Shown piece after piece: positions 24,545-64,000 of a DNA stretch of 64,000 nucleotides (within the stretch, counting starts at the first letter, position 1; each line of letters begins with the position of its first letter). Below the pieces are notes generated by a model that searched no databases, had not been told where the DNA came from, and saw only the letters and a program-made list of their open reading frames with translations. The DNA is from Maylandia zebra (Eukaryota; Chordata; Actinopteri; Cichliformes; Cichlidae). The DNA lies in contig NC_135180.1 in assembly GCF_041146795.1 (NCBI RefSeq), positions 40,249,294 through 40,313,293 of the forward strand. The letters are read 5' to 3'. The translations under genes and the position numbers were made by a program.

Positions 24545-25183
24545 CCCTGGAGCCCTGAAATGACGGTGTGTTATAAAGTCTGTAGCAGTCTGTGTTTAAC
24601 TCACTGAGTCAAAGCTGAACGTCTGAACTTCACCTGCATCTCCAGAAAACCGTCTGCATCCTGTGAACCTGCCTGTATAAACGATGAGCTGCCCTCATGG
24701 TGGAGCTCGTGTGTGTAAAACCATCAGCAAACTGGACAGAGGATCGGGGAGCTGGACCGAGGTCACCCGGCCCACTTTAATCACTTAGTGGTATTGAGCA
24801 CATTCCAGCGCCGCCTAGAGGAAGAGACCATGATCTGAGGAGCGGCTCTTGGCTTTACTTTGACTGAACTTCTGCTCAAACATGATGCTAACCTCGTGGA
24901 TCAGATGCTACTTCCATAAACTGGGATGTTTGCAGTGTTTCAAAGACGTGTGCGGTCCTGTGGCGGATACTCTTGATAAATGAGACACAGCGTCTTTGCT
25001 TTTCTTTCCTTCTGTGTCACAAACCTGACGATCGGCTTCGCTGTGCCGCTGGGAGCGAACATTACCGCGAGTCCCGAACTGGTAACTGTTGAACGGACGG
25101 AAGCGGTGCAGCTTCTGATCTCGACCACAGACGGAACATCAGCATCCAACACACACACCGTTTCTCCACACGTCTGAGTGATT

Positions 25184-25189
25184 TTTATT
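25184..25189 (-). promoter_or_regulatory. dgkd: Candidate poly(A) signal of dgkd
   Basis: AATAAA on the minus strand lies about 2.2 kb past the dgkd stop codon. The intervening 25190-27412 shows no other gene and would be the 3' UTR; closer alternative signals cannot be excluded. Confidence 0.4.
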
Positions 25190-27412
25190 ACATTCTGTCA
25201 AAGAACTGGTGATGACGGCCGGCTCGTATAAATACAGGCAGGAACAGCACACGTATGACGGAGAACACGATGTCTGAGCTGTCGCTGGGATTTCTGCTGT
25301 GGATGAACCACACACACACACACGCCCTGTCCTCACGCACACACTTCCTGTCCTCAGGCCTTGTGATGGCGTCTTGTCTCGCGTCACCTTTGACAGAAAC
25401 ATAACTCTGCTGAGTTTGTAACTTTGAACTTGGAGCTGTGTTTGTGACAGACAGACAGGGAGATGCTTTATAAACCCAACACATCTGCGCTTTTCAACAA
25501 AACATTTACAGCAGCTGACATCATCAGATCGCAGCGGCAGGGCAGCGTCCAGCTGAAATGGCAGGGCTGACGGTGCGTTTAAGGCTCGTTTGGATTCAGG
25601 TAAACAACACGCTCCTGTGATGTCACAGGGCTGAGGTGAGTGTCCACAGGCAGGAGGAGGTCCTGTCATGTCTGATAAGTTTGTGTTAAAATAAGCACGC
25701 TGGACAGATAAGAACGATATGAAACATGATGCTGCGCCCCCAGAAAGGCGGAGCTTAAGGCTTATCTTAAACCTCAGAAGTAGAATCCACACAAATGCAG
25801 GCCTGAAGGGCACAGGACCCCTCTTCCAGCATCTCCTCATCATGACTCTTCTTAAAGATACTTTCTGGACTCCACAGATCACTCCATACAAGACATAAAT
25901 ATCTGACCTGCTACAGCTGCTGTTACCTGGGTAACATAGGCCCTCCCCCCTCAGGTGTCCACACTTTGGTGATGAAGTTACAGAGTTCCTGCTCAGCAGC
26001 CTGAAGTAAAGTCATTAAAGGGTTAAACGTGTCAGAGACCAGAGGACGCTGTGATTGGTCTGCTGCTGACTTACAGGTGGGCACCTCAGTCCTGCAGACT
26101 GGATCTGGGTCTGACGAGTTTCAAAGTGGGGATACACCTCGGGCAGCGACTGACACGGCTTATGATTGGTCAGGTGAGAGTCTTCTCGTTCTGATGCTCA
26201 GACACTCAAACCAACAGCGATGTTCTGGCTCCTCCTCCAGCTGTGAAATCAGGTTGGGAGCTTCTCTGACTTCCTGAAACATGACGCAGACGGTCACGAG
26301 ATGCACAGAGAGAGCTCTGTGTTTCCTGAACATTTCAACAGCCTGCAGGAACACAAACGTCCTGAATGATAAACCCCGCCCTCCTTGACCTCCTGCTGAT
26401 TGGCTGGTGGGTGGGGTGACAAGGCACTGTGGGGTCATGTAATTGGTTGTTTCTCCTGAAATCCTGGGTGTCTGGGTTCAGTCAGGTTACTGAGAACCAG
26501 CACAGACCGATCCAAGTCCAATCACAGCGAGTCCTGGACCTGCGTCTGTAGGCTGAGGCGCTGGTCCAGGGTCAGAGGTCAGGTAGGTGAAGTGGTGAAT
26601 AGCAACACAGGAGAGCAGGCAGCTGTTGCTGGGCAACAAAAAGGGAAAAAAAACAGTCAGTGAAACCTGCAAACACAGCTCAGAGTCAGTGAAGACCACA
26701 GTGTTCATCAAGCTAATGTTAGCTTTGCAGCTTGTGCTAATGTTCCTGAGATAGCATTAGCACGTAGCTGTGAGTTAGCTGCAGAAATGTGCTGATGTTT
26801 CCCAGACGGCACAGCGACATGTTGACCTCAAACATTCGCCACGTGGGTGGTGGCCCATCTACACCCATACCTACAGTTACATAATAAAATTCAGCGTGTA
26901 GGCTGCTACAAACATGTGTTCAGTGTTAAAAAAATGATCCCTGCATTCACAGTTCCATGTATGACAGGTTCCAGCTACACCACTCATGATCTCCAAGCAG
27001 GTAAGCTACACCCACCCGGCGGAAAGCCACATTGGCACTACTTAACTGTCCACTGTGAGGGTCATGCACAGAGAGGTGGAATGTAGGCAGAGCAGCACTA
27101 CGACGGAGAAACGACCTCTTCCCTATGACAAAGACACACACCTACCCTACATTAGAGCTAGCACCACCTACACAACACACTCAGTGTGATTTACTGACTA
27201 CGTTTTCTGTAATGGCGACATCAATGATAGACGCTGCTGTCTGGGTTGGTTCCTAACATTAGCTGATAAAGTTAGATCAGTCAGTCCGCAGACTTGGGAC
27301 GAATCAGACGCTTTTACCATGTGACAAAGACAACACTGAGTCTGTTAGCGCCAAGCTAACATGAGCGAGAACGTCAGGTTGTCCACATAAAGCAGCAGTC
27401 ACCTGGCAGCAG

Positions 27413-54729
<27,317 letters not shown>

Positions 54730-54900
54730 CCTGCCATCAGACCCCCGGTGTCTACCGCTAGGGGGAGCAGCGCCCCCCAGCGGCAGAGACCGGACAGCAC
54801 AGCGGAGCCGACCCCTGGTGGTCACTCGGTGACATTACAACAACACGAGTTCTCCGCTGGCGTGAAAACAGCCTGAACTCAGCGGAGAGGGTTTGATGGT

Positions 54901-57619
54901 CCACTGAGCTCCGACAGGCCTGTGTGACCCGTAGCATTCCCGCCTCTTACCTGAAAAGGTTGCTCTGTGAAGCAGCCCGACGCCTCGTGAAAGTCACCGG
55001 TGACCAGGTTAACTAGATTTTAGGTAACTATTTAGATTTCTTTACATAGTCCACTCTCAATGGTGCCGGTGTTTCATCATGCACGCGTTAAAGACAAAAA
55101 TAAGTTCTCCTTCTCCAGCTCGTGCAAAAGCATACACGTATCAATGTTATCTTCAGATAACAATGAAATCATTTTACTTAAACACAGCAATCAAAACTCA
55201 AATCTAGTTGACCTGAACACAAGCTCTCATGGCAGGTGTGGGGTGAGGGTTACACCTTTGCCCTCGCAGATTTAGTGAAGCTCGCTCCCACACGGCAGAG
55301 ACTCAGGTGTACTCTTAGGTTGAACGGAGTCGTTTTTTATTTTATTTTTTAGGCTGAATTTCCAAACCAAACAAAGTTCAACCCTTTGACTCAAACACAG
55401 AAAACAGCCATACGGTGCTGTTGAGTCAGTAGCAAAGGAATAGAGAAAAAAAACATATAAATGATATGAAACAAGAGGAAAACTAAATAATAATAAAATA
55501 AAACAGGGGTTTGAGTCCAAGAGCATCTCTAAGTCCAGTAAGGAAATACATTTCAGGGCTTTTGTGTCCAGATCTGGAAAATACTTTGAGATGATTCTTC
55601 CACGCACAGAAGTGGGCTCGGACTGTAATATGTTGCTAAAATAATCACATTATTCAGTCCAGATTTTTGTCTTTCATTAATACTCCAGTGTTAGTCCACA
55701 TCATATACAGAGCAAAGAAATGTTTTAGAACAAAGCCAACTTTGAGAATCGGTCCAAACTCACAAACTAAGTTGGGCTGTAATAAAACATTTTCCACAGT
55801 CTCAGTGTTGTCTTCACAGAATCCACAGAAAAGTCTTCCAGTTCAGCCTAAAGTGTGAAAACTGAGAAAACTCGTTCACAAGTTTAAATTCATTGTCGTA
55901 TTTTTTGGCCTCCTCATCCTCACTGAAAACAACACATTTCCTTTTCAGTTTGCCAGGCTAGCATTTTGTTGACAAAAGGTTTCTTATTAATCGATTCTTG
56001 TCTTCCCTCTCTCGCTGGATACCTTCAACAGTTATCGGTCTCACTTCTACACCAAGGTTGGAATATCTCCCAGTCTGTTGAACCATTGTTTTAAAGGGTA
56101 CCGGGACGATCTTCATACCTGTTTTGTCCATGAAGTGAGTCACGGACCATGGTGCTTTTTGCTCCCTTTTTGATTTTCTGTTAGCACCAATGTGTCCTTA
56201 GTTTCACTTGAGTGTATTATGTGTTGTGAACTCATGCTTGTATAGTAGAGGAGAGCTTGTTGGTGGAACTTTGACAGCTTTGTGGGCACTTTGAGAATAT
56301 CACGGTAGAGAAAGTCAATACCTCGTAATTTCTGTGTCTGACAAAAGAGCTCAAAAATCTTAGTTTGAGGCTCCGTTCATAACCCCCAAATCAAAACTTC
56401 TCTACACTCTTAACCCTATCAGCTCATCTCCTGTAGAGACATTTATTATTTCTCCAAATGAAATTCAAATTCACGCTGAATTTGAGTCATTCTGTCACAA
56501 ACTCATCTCGGATAATAAATTCTTCCAAACACTGTCGTGTTCCTTTGAAGCCATGAATTAAAAGTGGATTTACATGCTGCTGTTAGCCGCTCTCTGTGGA
56601 CCCAGGCAAAGGATTACATTTGGGCTCTGAACACGCCCCCGGGCCCAGGACGAGCTGCCCTTAGAGTCCGGGCCCTCTGGGTCCACAGCCTCAGTGTTAA
56701 GTGACTGACAGTTAGTATCCACAGACACAATGGCTCCACAGATACTCAGTCCATCTGCAGAGACACACAAAACAGCAGGAAGCCTCAGTTTGTGGATGTA
56801 CTCATTAATCATGACACTTTATTAATCCTTAAGGAAATGATGTAAGTTATAGTTGCTCCAAGACAGTAACAGGCTAAACTAAACAATACATGTTACAGAT
56901 TTTTCAAATTTAAGAATTAAAAATAGCACTAATGTACACAAATCACTTAATTATAAATATCAAGAATATTATGGATGGATGCTCACTGGACTCGATCTGA
57001 TCTCTTTATTGTCACCGTATAACAAAAGTACCTCTGTGTGACAGGAAGTAGAAGTGAGAAACCCAAATGTAAAAACATGGAGCCGCGCGGAGTGTGAAAC
57101 ATGGAGAACAGGCTTCTTTAATCAAACACAAGCACAGCGACTAACAGCTCACAACCTCAATCTGTTTAATGCATGCAGAAAAAGTGGAACACACACACGT
57201 ATGTCAGGTATCACCGTATCAGACAGAAACAGGAGAAACATCGCTGCCTCTAAAATAAGCACACTGACAGGTCAGCTATGACGTGCTCTACAGAACGTCA
57301 GCAGCTCGTTTCACTGAGCTCTAAAGATGCACTTTACTCGTCTACATTCGCTCAGAGCCTCACGGCTAACAGCCCGGCCTGCTGACACTCATCATATCCA
57401 GCATTTCCTTCATTTAACGTGACACACCGACCCTCTGAGGACGGGAAATGTTAAACTCTGCCTCCCAGAAATGACCCTCAGGCCCTCAGCTGCTTTCCTC
57501 TGGAACAAAAGAAGCTCCACGTGCTGCAGGAGGAGGTGGAGTTGGACGGAGGACGGCCAATCATGGATGCCTGTGGCCACGTCGGCATTCTTCACCTAAC
57601 CCTAATGAAGCACTTAGAC
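54901..57619. other. sag-dgkd intergenic region, possible degenerate LINE
   Basis: No host exon was found. On the minus strand at about 55640-56150 short frames (HFMDKTGMKIVPVPFKTMVQ, GVEVRPITVEGIQRERED, and after breaks FCGFCEDNTETVENVL) hint at an old ORF2-type fragment with a Cys-x2-Cys knuckle. This is weak evidence. 56380-57600 shows nothing I can name. Confidence 0.35.
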
Positions 57620-57838
57620 CAGGGGTGTCCAACTCCAGGCCACGAGGGCCGGTGTCCTGCAGGTTTTAGATCTCACCCTGTTTCAGCTCACCTGAATCAG
57701 ATGATTAGTTCATTACCAGGCCTCTGGAGAACTACAGGACATGTTGAGGAGGTCCTTTTAAATCAGCTGTGATGGATCGAGGACACATTTAAAACCTGCA
57801 GGACACCGGCCCTCGAGGCCTGGAGTTTGACACCTGTG
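57620..57838. mobile_element. Short hAT MITE with perfect 8-bp TSD
   Basis: ACTTAGAC is duplicated exactly at 57612-57619 and 57839-57846. Ends CAGGGGTGTCCAACTCCAGG and the inverse CCTGGAGTTTGACACCTGTG match the well-known CAGGGGTGTC hAT terminus. 219 bp, non-coding. Confidence 0.92.
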
Positions 57839-58281
57839 ACTTAGACCATTTCATTCATCAAAGACAAGCAGCTCCACCCGTCCATCCACCTCAGCGTCCT
57901 CCCAGCCACGACTGCATCACTCAGCTTTGTTCACAGCATAATCACTGTGGCCACCGGAGGGCGCTGCATCAGGTTTGGGAAACCCTAAAGTACACACCAA
58001 ACCCAGCCATGGAGGAAATGCTGCAGGAAAAAAAAGTAAAAACACCTGGTTCCAGGTAAAAGTACTGCATTAGGGGAGGAGATGGTCATTTATGGCAGAC
58101 AGAGTTTTTGGTTCCTGCTAGCGCCACCTCGCGGCTGTAGTTAGCCTGGGGGTGGTGTTGCAGGAAACACGATGGAGTCGTTAAAACAGTGAGGAAACCA
58201 CGGGTGGACGACCACGCTGTGTTCATCTTCAGCTCCGAGTGGCCGCCGCGCCGTTTGACCTGAGGCAGCCATCTTTGTAGT

Positions 58282-61200
58282 TCAGGCGTCGGTGGGGGAC
58301 TCGTCGTCGTCTCCGTAGACCACGCCCTTCAGGTAGGCCCGTTTGAATTCCTCAAACACCATGTCATCTGATTCACTGCAGCACAGACACAGTGGGAAGG
58401 TCAACAGCAAGCTTCGCGTCCTGTCTCAGCAGTTTAAGTCACTTCCTGTTCTTGATAAACAAGAAAAAACTGAAACACACGTGTACGTTTAAACACACGT
58501 TTGCCGTAAACAGTCACATGACCACGCGGAGGTGCTGGGGCTCGATGACCAGCTTTAAACCACAGCCGCCCGATCAAGGTTGTAAAAACTAAAGTGTGGG
58601 ACTTCAGTCTATCAGCGGTGTCAAACATAAGGCTCGGAGGCCACAACTGGATCGGCAAAGCCTCTGATCTCGCCTGCTGGGCAAACGTGAAGGAGGGCAG
58701 GAATTTTGGCCTTTAACTGTGTTTTCATTTCAAAATCCATCCGCTGTTCTCACCGAGGTGACGACAGAACACGACAACATAACATTTTACAGTCACAGGA
58801 CGAGCGAATTTTCTACATGTCGTGCTGACAGATTTCTTTGATCTGCGTTTAGTTGTCGTGTGGAAAAAGGAGACGCCTGTTTTATATTATTTACGCCTCT
58901 CAGGGATTAAAAGTGGGATTAATCTTTACAGGGACAGCAGGGGCGCTTTGCTGGTCCGGCCCTCCACGTAAGACGAGCTTGACCTTCCTGCTCCACGTGA
59001 GCTACGTCTGCTGCTCTGCTCCTTTTAAATTTAGCCAGTCAGATTCGAGCCCCTCCCCCCCTTGTAAGACAGAGAATCGGCCTGGGAAGCGCCAACCTTT
59101 CCCTATGATGTCCGTCACACAGAGGAAGACGTCACTGTGTGGGACAGGAAGTGATGTCGTTTACTGTCACACTTACCTGTCCTTGGCTGCAGGTCAGTCA
59201 GCATCAAGAAAAGAGAAACAGGTGAAATATGAACAATATGAACTTTTTTATATGGCGCCAAATCACAACAGCTGGTTTCATACGGTCAGGTAGACCCTGC
59301 AGTGACACACCTGGAGGGTAACACTGGGAACACGCAAGAGTGTGCACCTGAGAGTGTGTGTGTGTGTTTACGTGTGTGTGTTTACGTGTGCGTGTGTGTA
59401 CGTGTGTGTGTTAAACTCTATTAATCGGTGCTAATCTGGATGTTAATCTGTGTGACGCAGCTTCTTGTTTATCACAAACTGCTGTCAGCAATACACAAGA
59501 AGCAGCTTAAAACACACACACACGTAAACACACACACACGTAAACACACACACACACACGTAAACACACACACACGTAAACACACACACACACACGTAAA
59601 CACACACACACACACACACACGTAAACACACACACACGTAAACACACACAGACACACGTAAACACACACACACACACACGTAAACACACACACACGTAAA
59701 CACACACACACGTAAACACACACACACACACACGTAAACACACACACACACACACGTAAACACACACAGACACACGTAAACACACACAGACACACGTAAA
59801 CACACACACACACACACACACGTAAACACACACACACGTAAACACACACAGACACACGTAAACACACACACACACACAAGTAAACACACACAGACACACG
59901 TAAACACACACACACGTAAACACCCACACACACACGTAAACACACACACACACACACGTAAACACACACACACACACGTAAACACACACACACACACGTA
60001 AACACACACACACGTAAACACCCACACACAGACTCACACGTACACACACGTAAACACACACACACACACGTAAACACACACACACACACACGTAAACACA
60101 CACACATAAACACACACACACGTAAACACACGCACACGTAAACACACGCACACACACAAACACACACACACGTAAACACACACACACGTAAACACACACA
60201 CACGTAAACACACACACACAGACTCACACGTACACACACGTAAACACACACACACACACGTAAACACCCACACACAGACTCACACGTACACACACGTAAA
60301 CACACACACACACACGTAAACACACACACACACATAAACACACACACACGTAAACACACACACAGACTCACACGTACACACACGTAAACACACACACACA
60401 CACGTAAACACACACACAGACTCACACGTACACACACGTAAACACACACACATAAACACACACACACGTAAACACACACACACGTAAACACACGCACACG
60501 TAAACACACGCACACGTAAACACACACACACACGTAAACACCCACACACAGACTCACACGTACACACACGTAAACACACACACACACACACGTAAACACA
60601 CGCACACGTAAACACACACACACACACACGTAAACACACGCACACGTAAACACACACACACACACACGTAAACACACACACACACACACGTAAACACACA
60701 CACACATAAACACACACACACACACACATAAACACACACACACACACATAAACACACACACACATAAACACACACACACGTAAACACACACACACAGACT
60801 CACACGTACACACACGTAAACACACACACACACACACGTAAACACCCACACACACGTAAACACACACACACACACACGTAAACACACACACACGTAAACA
60901 CACACACACACACACGTAAACACACACACACACATAAACACACACACACACACACGTAAACACACACAGACACACGTAAACACACACACACGTAAACACC
61001 CACACACAGACTCACACGTACACACACGTAAACACACACACACGTAAACACACACACACACACACGTAAACACACACACATAAACACACACACACGTAAA
61101 CACACGCACACGTAAACACACGCACACACACAAACACACACACACGTAAACACACACACACGTAAACACACACACACAGACTCACACGTACACACACGTA

Positions 61201-61853
61201 AACACACACACACACACGTAAACACCCACACACAGACTCACACGTACACACACGTAAACACACACACACACACGTAAACACACACACACACATAAACACA
61301 CACACACGTAAACACACACACAGACTCACACATACACACACGTAAACACACACACACACACGTAAACACACACACAGACTCACACGTACACACACGTAAA
61401 CACACACACACGTAAACACACACACACGTAAACACACGCACACGTAAACACACACACACACGTAAACACCCACACACAGACTCACACGTACACACACGTA
61501 AACACACACACACACACACGTAAACACACGCACACGTAAACACACACACACGTAAACACACACACACACACACACATAAACACACACACACGTAAACACA
61601 CACACACAGACTCACACGTACACACACGTAAACACACACACACACACACGTAAACACCCACACACACGTAAACACACACACACACACACGTAAACACACA
61701 CACACGTAAACACCCACACACACGTAAACACACACACACACACACACGTAAACACCCACACACAGACTCACACGTACACACACGTAAACACACACACACG
61801 TAAACACACACACACGTAAACACACACACACAGACTCACACGTACACACACGT

Positions 61854-61911
<58 letters not shown>

Positions 61912-62212
61912 AAACACACACACACACACACACGTAAACACACACACACACGTACACACACACACAGACTCACACGTACACACACGTAAACACACACACA
62001 CACACACACACGTAAACACACACACATAAACACACACACACGTAAACACACGCACACGTAAACACACGCACACACACATAAACACACACACACATAAACA
62101 CACACACACGTAAACACACACACACGTAAACACACACACAGCTGGACCAGCTTATGAGCCGGTTTACATGAGAACATGTTCTGTGTGTGTGTTTACGTGT
62201 GTGTGTGTGTTT

Positions 62213-62250
<38 letters not shown>

Positions 62251-62298
62251 ACGTGTGTGTGTGTGTGTGTGTTTACGTGTGTGTGTGTGTGTGTGTTT

Positions 62299-62343
<45 letters not shown>

Positions 62344-62454
62344 GTGGAAGCTGAAAGAAATCTGTACCTGGTTCAGGTTTGGGATGCATGAGCCTGAAGG
62401 GAACCTCCAGAGACACCTCACTGTAAAGCACAGACACAGCTGTGAGTCCAGATG

Positions 62455-62519
<65 letters not shown>

Positions 62520-63435
62520 CAGTGTGTCTGAGCGTGACCCTACCTGGATCCCACCATCCTGTCAATGAAGGGCAGCAGAGAGAGAACAGACACAAAGAGT
62601 CAGATTGCTTTGAGGTTAATTTTCCCTCTGATATGAGGCGCAGCGTGCGGGCACGACCCTGGCTGAGAGAGCGCTCCTATTGGTCAGTGACACTTCAGGC
62701 TCTCTGATTTGAAAAGATGGAGTTTCATGACCCTGGCACATGATAGAGGTGTGTGGCTGGTGTCCAGGTCAGCTGACCCAGGAGGCTGTCACAGCCCCAC
62801 ATAGCAAAATTGGTATGGCCCAGATCAGGCCCACACAATGTTCTTACACATGGCCCACATACCGCAAAAAATGACGGCCCTTTGGTGGCCCAGATCTGGT
62901 TGACATACACTCTGCCGTGACACCGGTCAGTCAGAAGTGCCAGCTTGATGCCGGATCCAGGCCAGACCTGTTTTCTATGAGCCTGGCCAGATGGACCAAA
63001 ACAAGATTGAGCCAGATGTGGCATGCCATCACATAGACAGTGCCGTCTAAGCCAGGCCTGGCCCACATCTGGATGACAGACCACTTACCATGCCAGAAGT
63101 CAGCTAGCAGTGCCGGCTTGACACCAGATCTGGGCCAGACCTGTCTGCTATTTGGGGCCAAGGTGTTGGTGACGTTGAAGCTGTTTTTGTTGTTCTGTGT
63201 CATCAGTTGCTCGTATTCACAATGTGTTCAAACCACTGCCTCGTCACACCTGAGCTGCTGTAAGTGAGGTCAGGCAGAGGGCCTGTAGTGACCTTTGACC
63301 CCTCACCAGACACCTGAACATACACACACTGTTAACAGCAGGAAGTGTGAGACTCACCCTGAGGCGACCATCCTCAGCACGACCTTATAGGAGACCAGAA
63401 TCCCCTGAACCTCCTTCAGGACCTCCTGCTTCACA
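58282..63435 (-). CDS. sag: S-antigen, retinal arrestin (3' part; 5' exons beyond window)
   Basis: Five exons on the minus strand: 63435-63358, 62558-62544 (15 nt), 62420-62368, 59186-59177 (10 nt) and 58375-58282 with TGA at 58282-58284. Together they read [20 protein letters not shown], then [38 protein letters not shown] and a C-terminal [20 protein letters not shown]. The C-domain strand block (GILVSYKV), the VPFRLMHP block and the VFEEF tail are hallmarks of visual arrestin; the [14 protein letters not shown] portion aligns with the SAG C-tail. The protein binds phosphorylated, light-activated rhodopsin and stops signalling in photoreceptors. Lying just upstream of dgkd in the same orientation supports sag over other arrestins. 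Earlier exons lie to the right of the window; 63436-64000 showed none. Confidence 0.93.
59177..59186 (-). CDS. sag: 10-nt microexon of sag
   Basis: CCAAGGACAG, flanked by a GCAG acceptor and GTAAGT donor. It joins the G left by the previous exon and the T of the last exon to read AKDS, giving EPAKDSESDDM. Without it the last exon would be out of frame. Human SAG is known to have a 10-bp exon in the same place. Confidence 0.9.
59354..59412. repeat. TG/TTTACG array, inverted relative to main array (left)
   Basis: GTGTGTGTTTACGTGTG-type units on the plus strand, the reverse complement of the motif filling 59511-62140. In sag intron, about 170 nt upstream (minus strand) of the 10-nt exon. Confidence 0.92.
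59511..62140. repeat. 2.6-kb (CA)n-CGTAAA satellite array in sag intron
   Basis: About 150 units of (CA)4-9 separated by CGTAAA, with variants CACCCAC, ACGCACACG, CATAAA and a marker GACTCACACGTACACACACG that recurs about 17 times. Marker spacings 56, 88 and 54 nt occur in the same order starting at 60221 and at 61179, an offset of 958 nt, showing higher-order duplication. The array is alternating purine-pyrimidine for most of its length. Confidence 0.95.
62182..62342. repeat. TG/TTTACG array, inverted relative to main array (right)
   Basis: Units of (TG)n with TTTACG on the plus strand, complementary to the end of the main array and separated from it by 41 nt. It ends 25 nt from the sag exon at 62368. 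Confidence 0.95.
62461..62521. repeat. (AC)n microsatellite in sag intron
   Basis: About 27 AC units between the 53-nt exon and the 15-nt exon of sag; it fills half of the 123-nt intron. Confidence 0.95.
62544..62558 (-). CDS. sag: 15-nt microexon of sag
   Basis: GATGGTGGGATCCAG with a CAG acceptor and GTAGGG donor; it encodes GMVGS and restores the frame between VLRMVASG and SSEVSLEV, where arrestins have a GFLGEL or GGLLGDL-type turn. Confidence 0.9.
62795..63157. mobile_element. Probable DNA transposon with internal direct repeats
   Basis: Ends CCCCACATAGCA and TGCTATTTGGGG are inverted repeats with one mismatch. Inside, two diverged copies of a 173-bp unit start at 62887 (GGCCCAGATCTGGTTGACAT) and 63060 (GGCCCACATCTGGATGACAG). 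No transposase. In the sag intron between 62559 and 63357. Confidence 0.65.
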
Positions 63436-64000
63436 CTGAGACACAGACAGCTCTCATCAGCTTAAGGAAAACTTTCTGAAAGTCACACAACGCTCTTTCG
63501 CTAAGCTCAGGAAACTCAGGTGCTCTCGGCATTGTGTACTAGCACGCTATGTGGTTAAAGGACAGGTTCACAGCTCTGTCAGGGGTCACAGGTGTCTGAA
63601 AGCACGAGCAAGGTTTCAGGCTCGTCGGCACAAACTGAGAGTCAGGAACCGTTTGCAGCACAGAGCTTCAGATCATCCAGAGTCCCTGTGGTGTTTCTAA
63701 CCCAGCAGCTAGAAACAGGTCAGAGATCTGACCCCGCAGAGGAGACATTAGGAGGGAGATGTCCAAATCATCGAATCAAATAATCGTCTCACTAACGTTT
63801 GGGATGCTTCTGGTTCCACCTCTAAGAAGAAAGTTAAACTGTGGAGGCTTCATGACCTGACAGAACAAAACGAGACCTCGGCTCTGACACTTGGATGAGT
63901 CCATTTCTATCATATTTCTAATTTCAGTGGTTGATGTTCTGGAAAACATAGTTCAGTCTCCTGGAGGCTTCCAGTCGTCAGAGGTCATCAAGCTGTGATT

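Noticed and set aside
24980..25177. Small plus-strand frame starting MRHSVFAFLSFCVTNL with signal-peptide-like N-terminus
   Set aside because: No stop-to-stop conservation evidence, overlaps the presumed dgkd 3' end, and no neighbouring exon continues it.
25139..25891. 250-codon minus-strand open frame starting at 25891
   Set aside because: No family resemblance; it lies in the likely dgkd 3' UTR and includes CA-rich sequence.
59472..61963. Very long minus-strand open frames of Cys/Val/Tyr residues (up to 567 codons)
   Set aside because: They are translations of the CA-CGTAAA array, which lacks stop codons in these frames; composition is pure repeat and lies in a sag intron.
62164..62707. 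Open frames on both strands around the right TG array
   Set aside because: Driven by TG/CA repeat plus unrelated sequence; the only supported coding parts here are the sag exons at 62368-62420 and 62544-62558.

Overview
This window is vertebrate nuclear DNA, almost certainly a teleost fish. Multi-exon genes with GT-AG introns sit among teleost-style transposons (L2 and L1 LINEs, hAT MITEs, a piggyBac remnant) and many CA/TG microsatellites. A cichlid-like fish is plausible from the L2 tails ending in repeated ATTGA, but that is only an impression.

All four recognisable host genes lie on the minus strand. From left to right: the 5' part of mindy4b (691-4932), encoding a MINDY-family deubiquitinase homologue that lacks the catalytic cysteine motif; complete tsen34 (15153-16440), the catalytic subunit of tRNA-splicing endonuclease; complete dgkd (27413-54729, 30 coding exons, 1223 codons), diacylglycerol kinase delta with PH, two C1, split kinase and SAM domains; and the 3' part of sag (58282-63435), retinal S-antigen/arrestin, including 10-nt and 15-nt microexons. 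sag directly upstream of dgkd in the same orientation matches the mammalian SAG-DGKD order. Exon boundaries were read by eye; every junction given keeps the reading frame and has GT/AG borders.

Between and inside the genes the sequence is mostly mobile DNA. 5392-12000 holds a 5'-truncated L2 followed directly by a nearly complete but broken L1. 17697-22920 holds another L1, split by a piggyBac-derived insert. The 9.8-kb dgkd intron 28046-37890 is a nest of at least seven elements; for three insertions the host element's reading frame resumes exactly when the insert is removed. Four hAT-type elements keep 8-bp target-site duplications (three perfect, one with a single mismatch), and one 34-kb element and one 52-kb element share an internal core but have unrelated termini. 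The sag intron 59187-62367 contains a 2.6-kb CA-rich array with a higher-order period near 0.96 kb, flanked on both sides by the same motif in inverted orientation.

The most unusual items are the inverted TG/CA arrays next to the sag microexons, an unrecognised transmembrane plus coiled-coil protein in the repeat nest, the shared-core MITEs, and an L1 insertion 24 nt from a mindy4b splice acceptor. No RNA genes or CRISPR arrays were seen.
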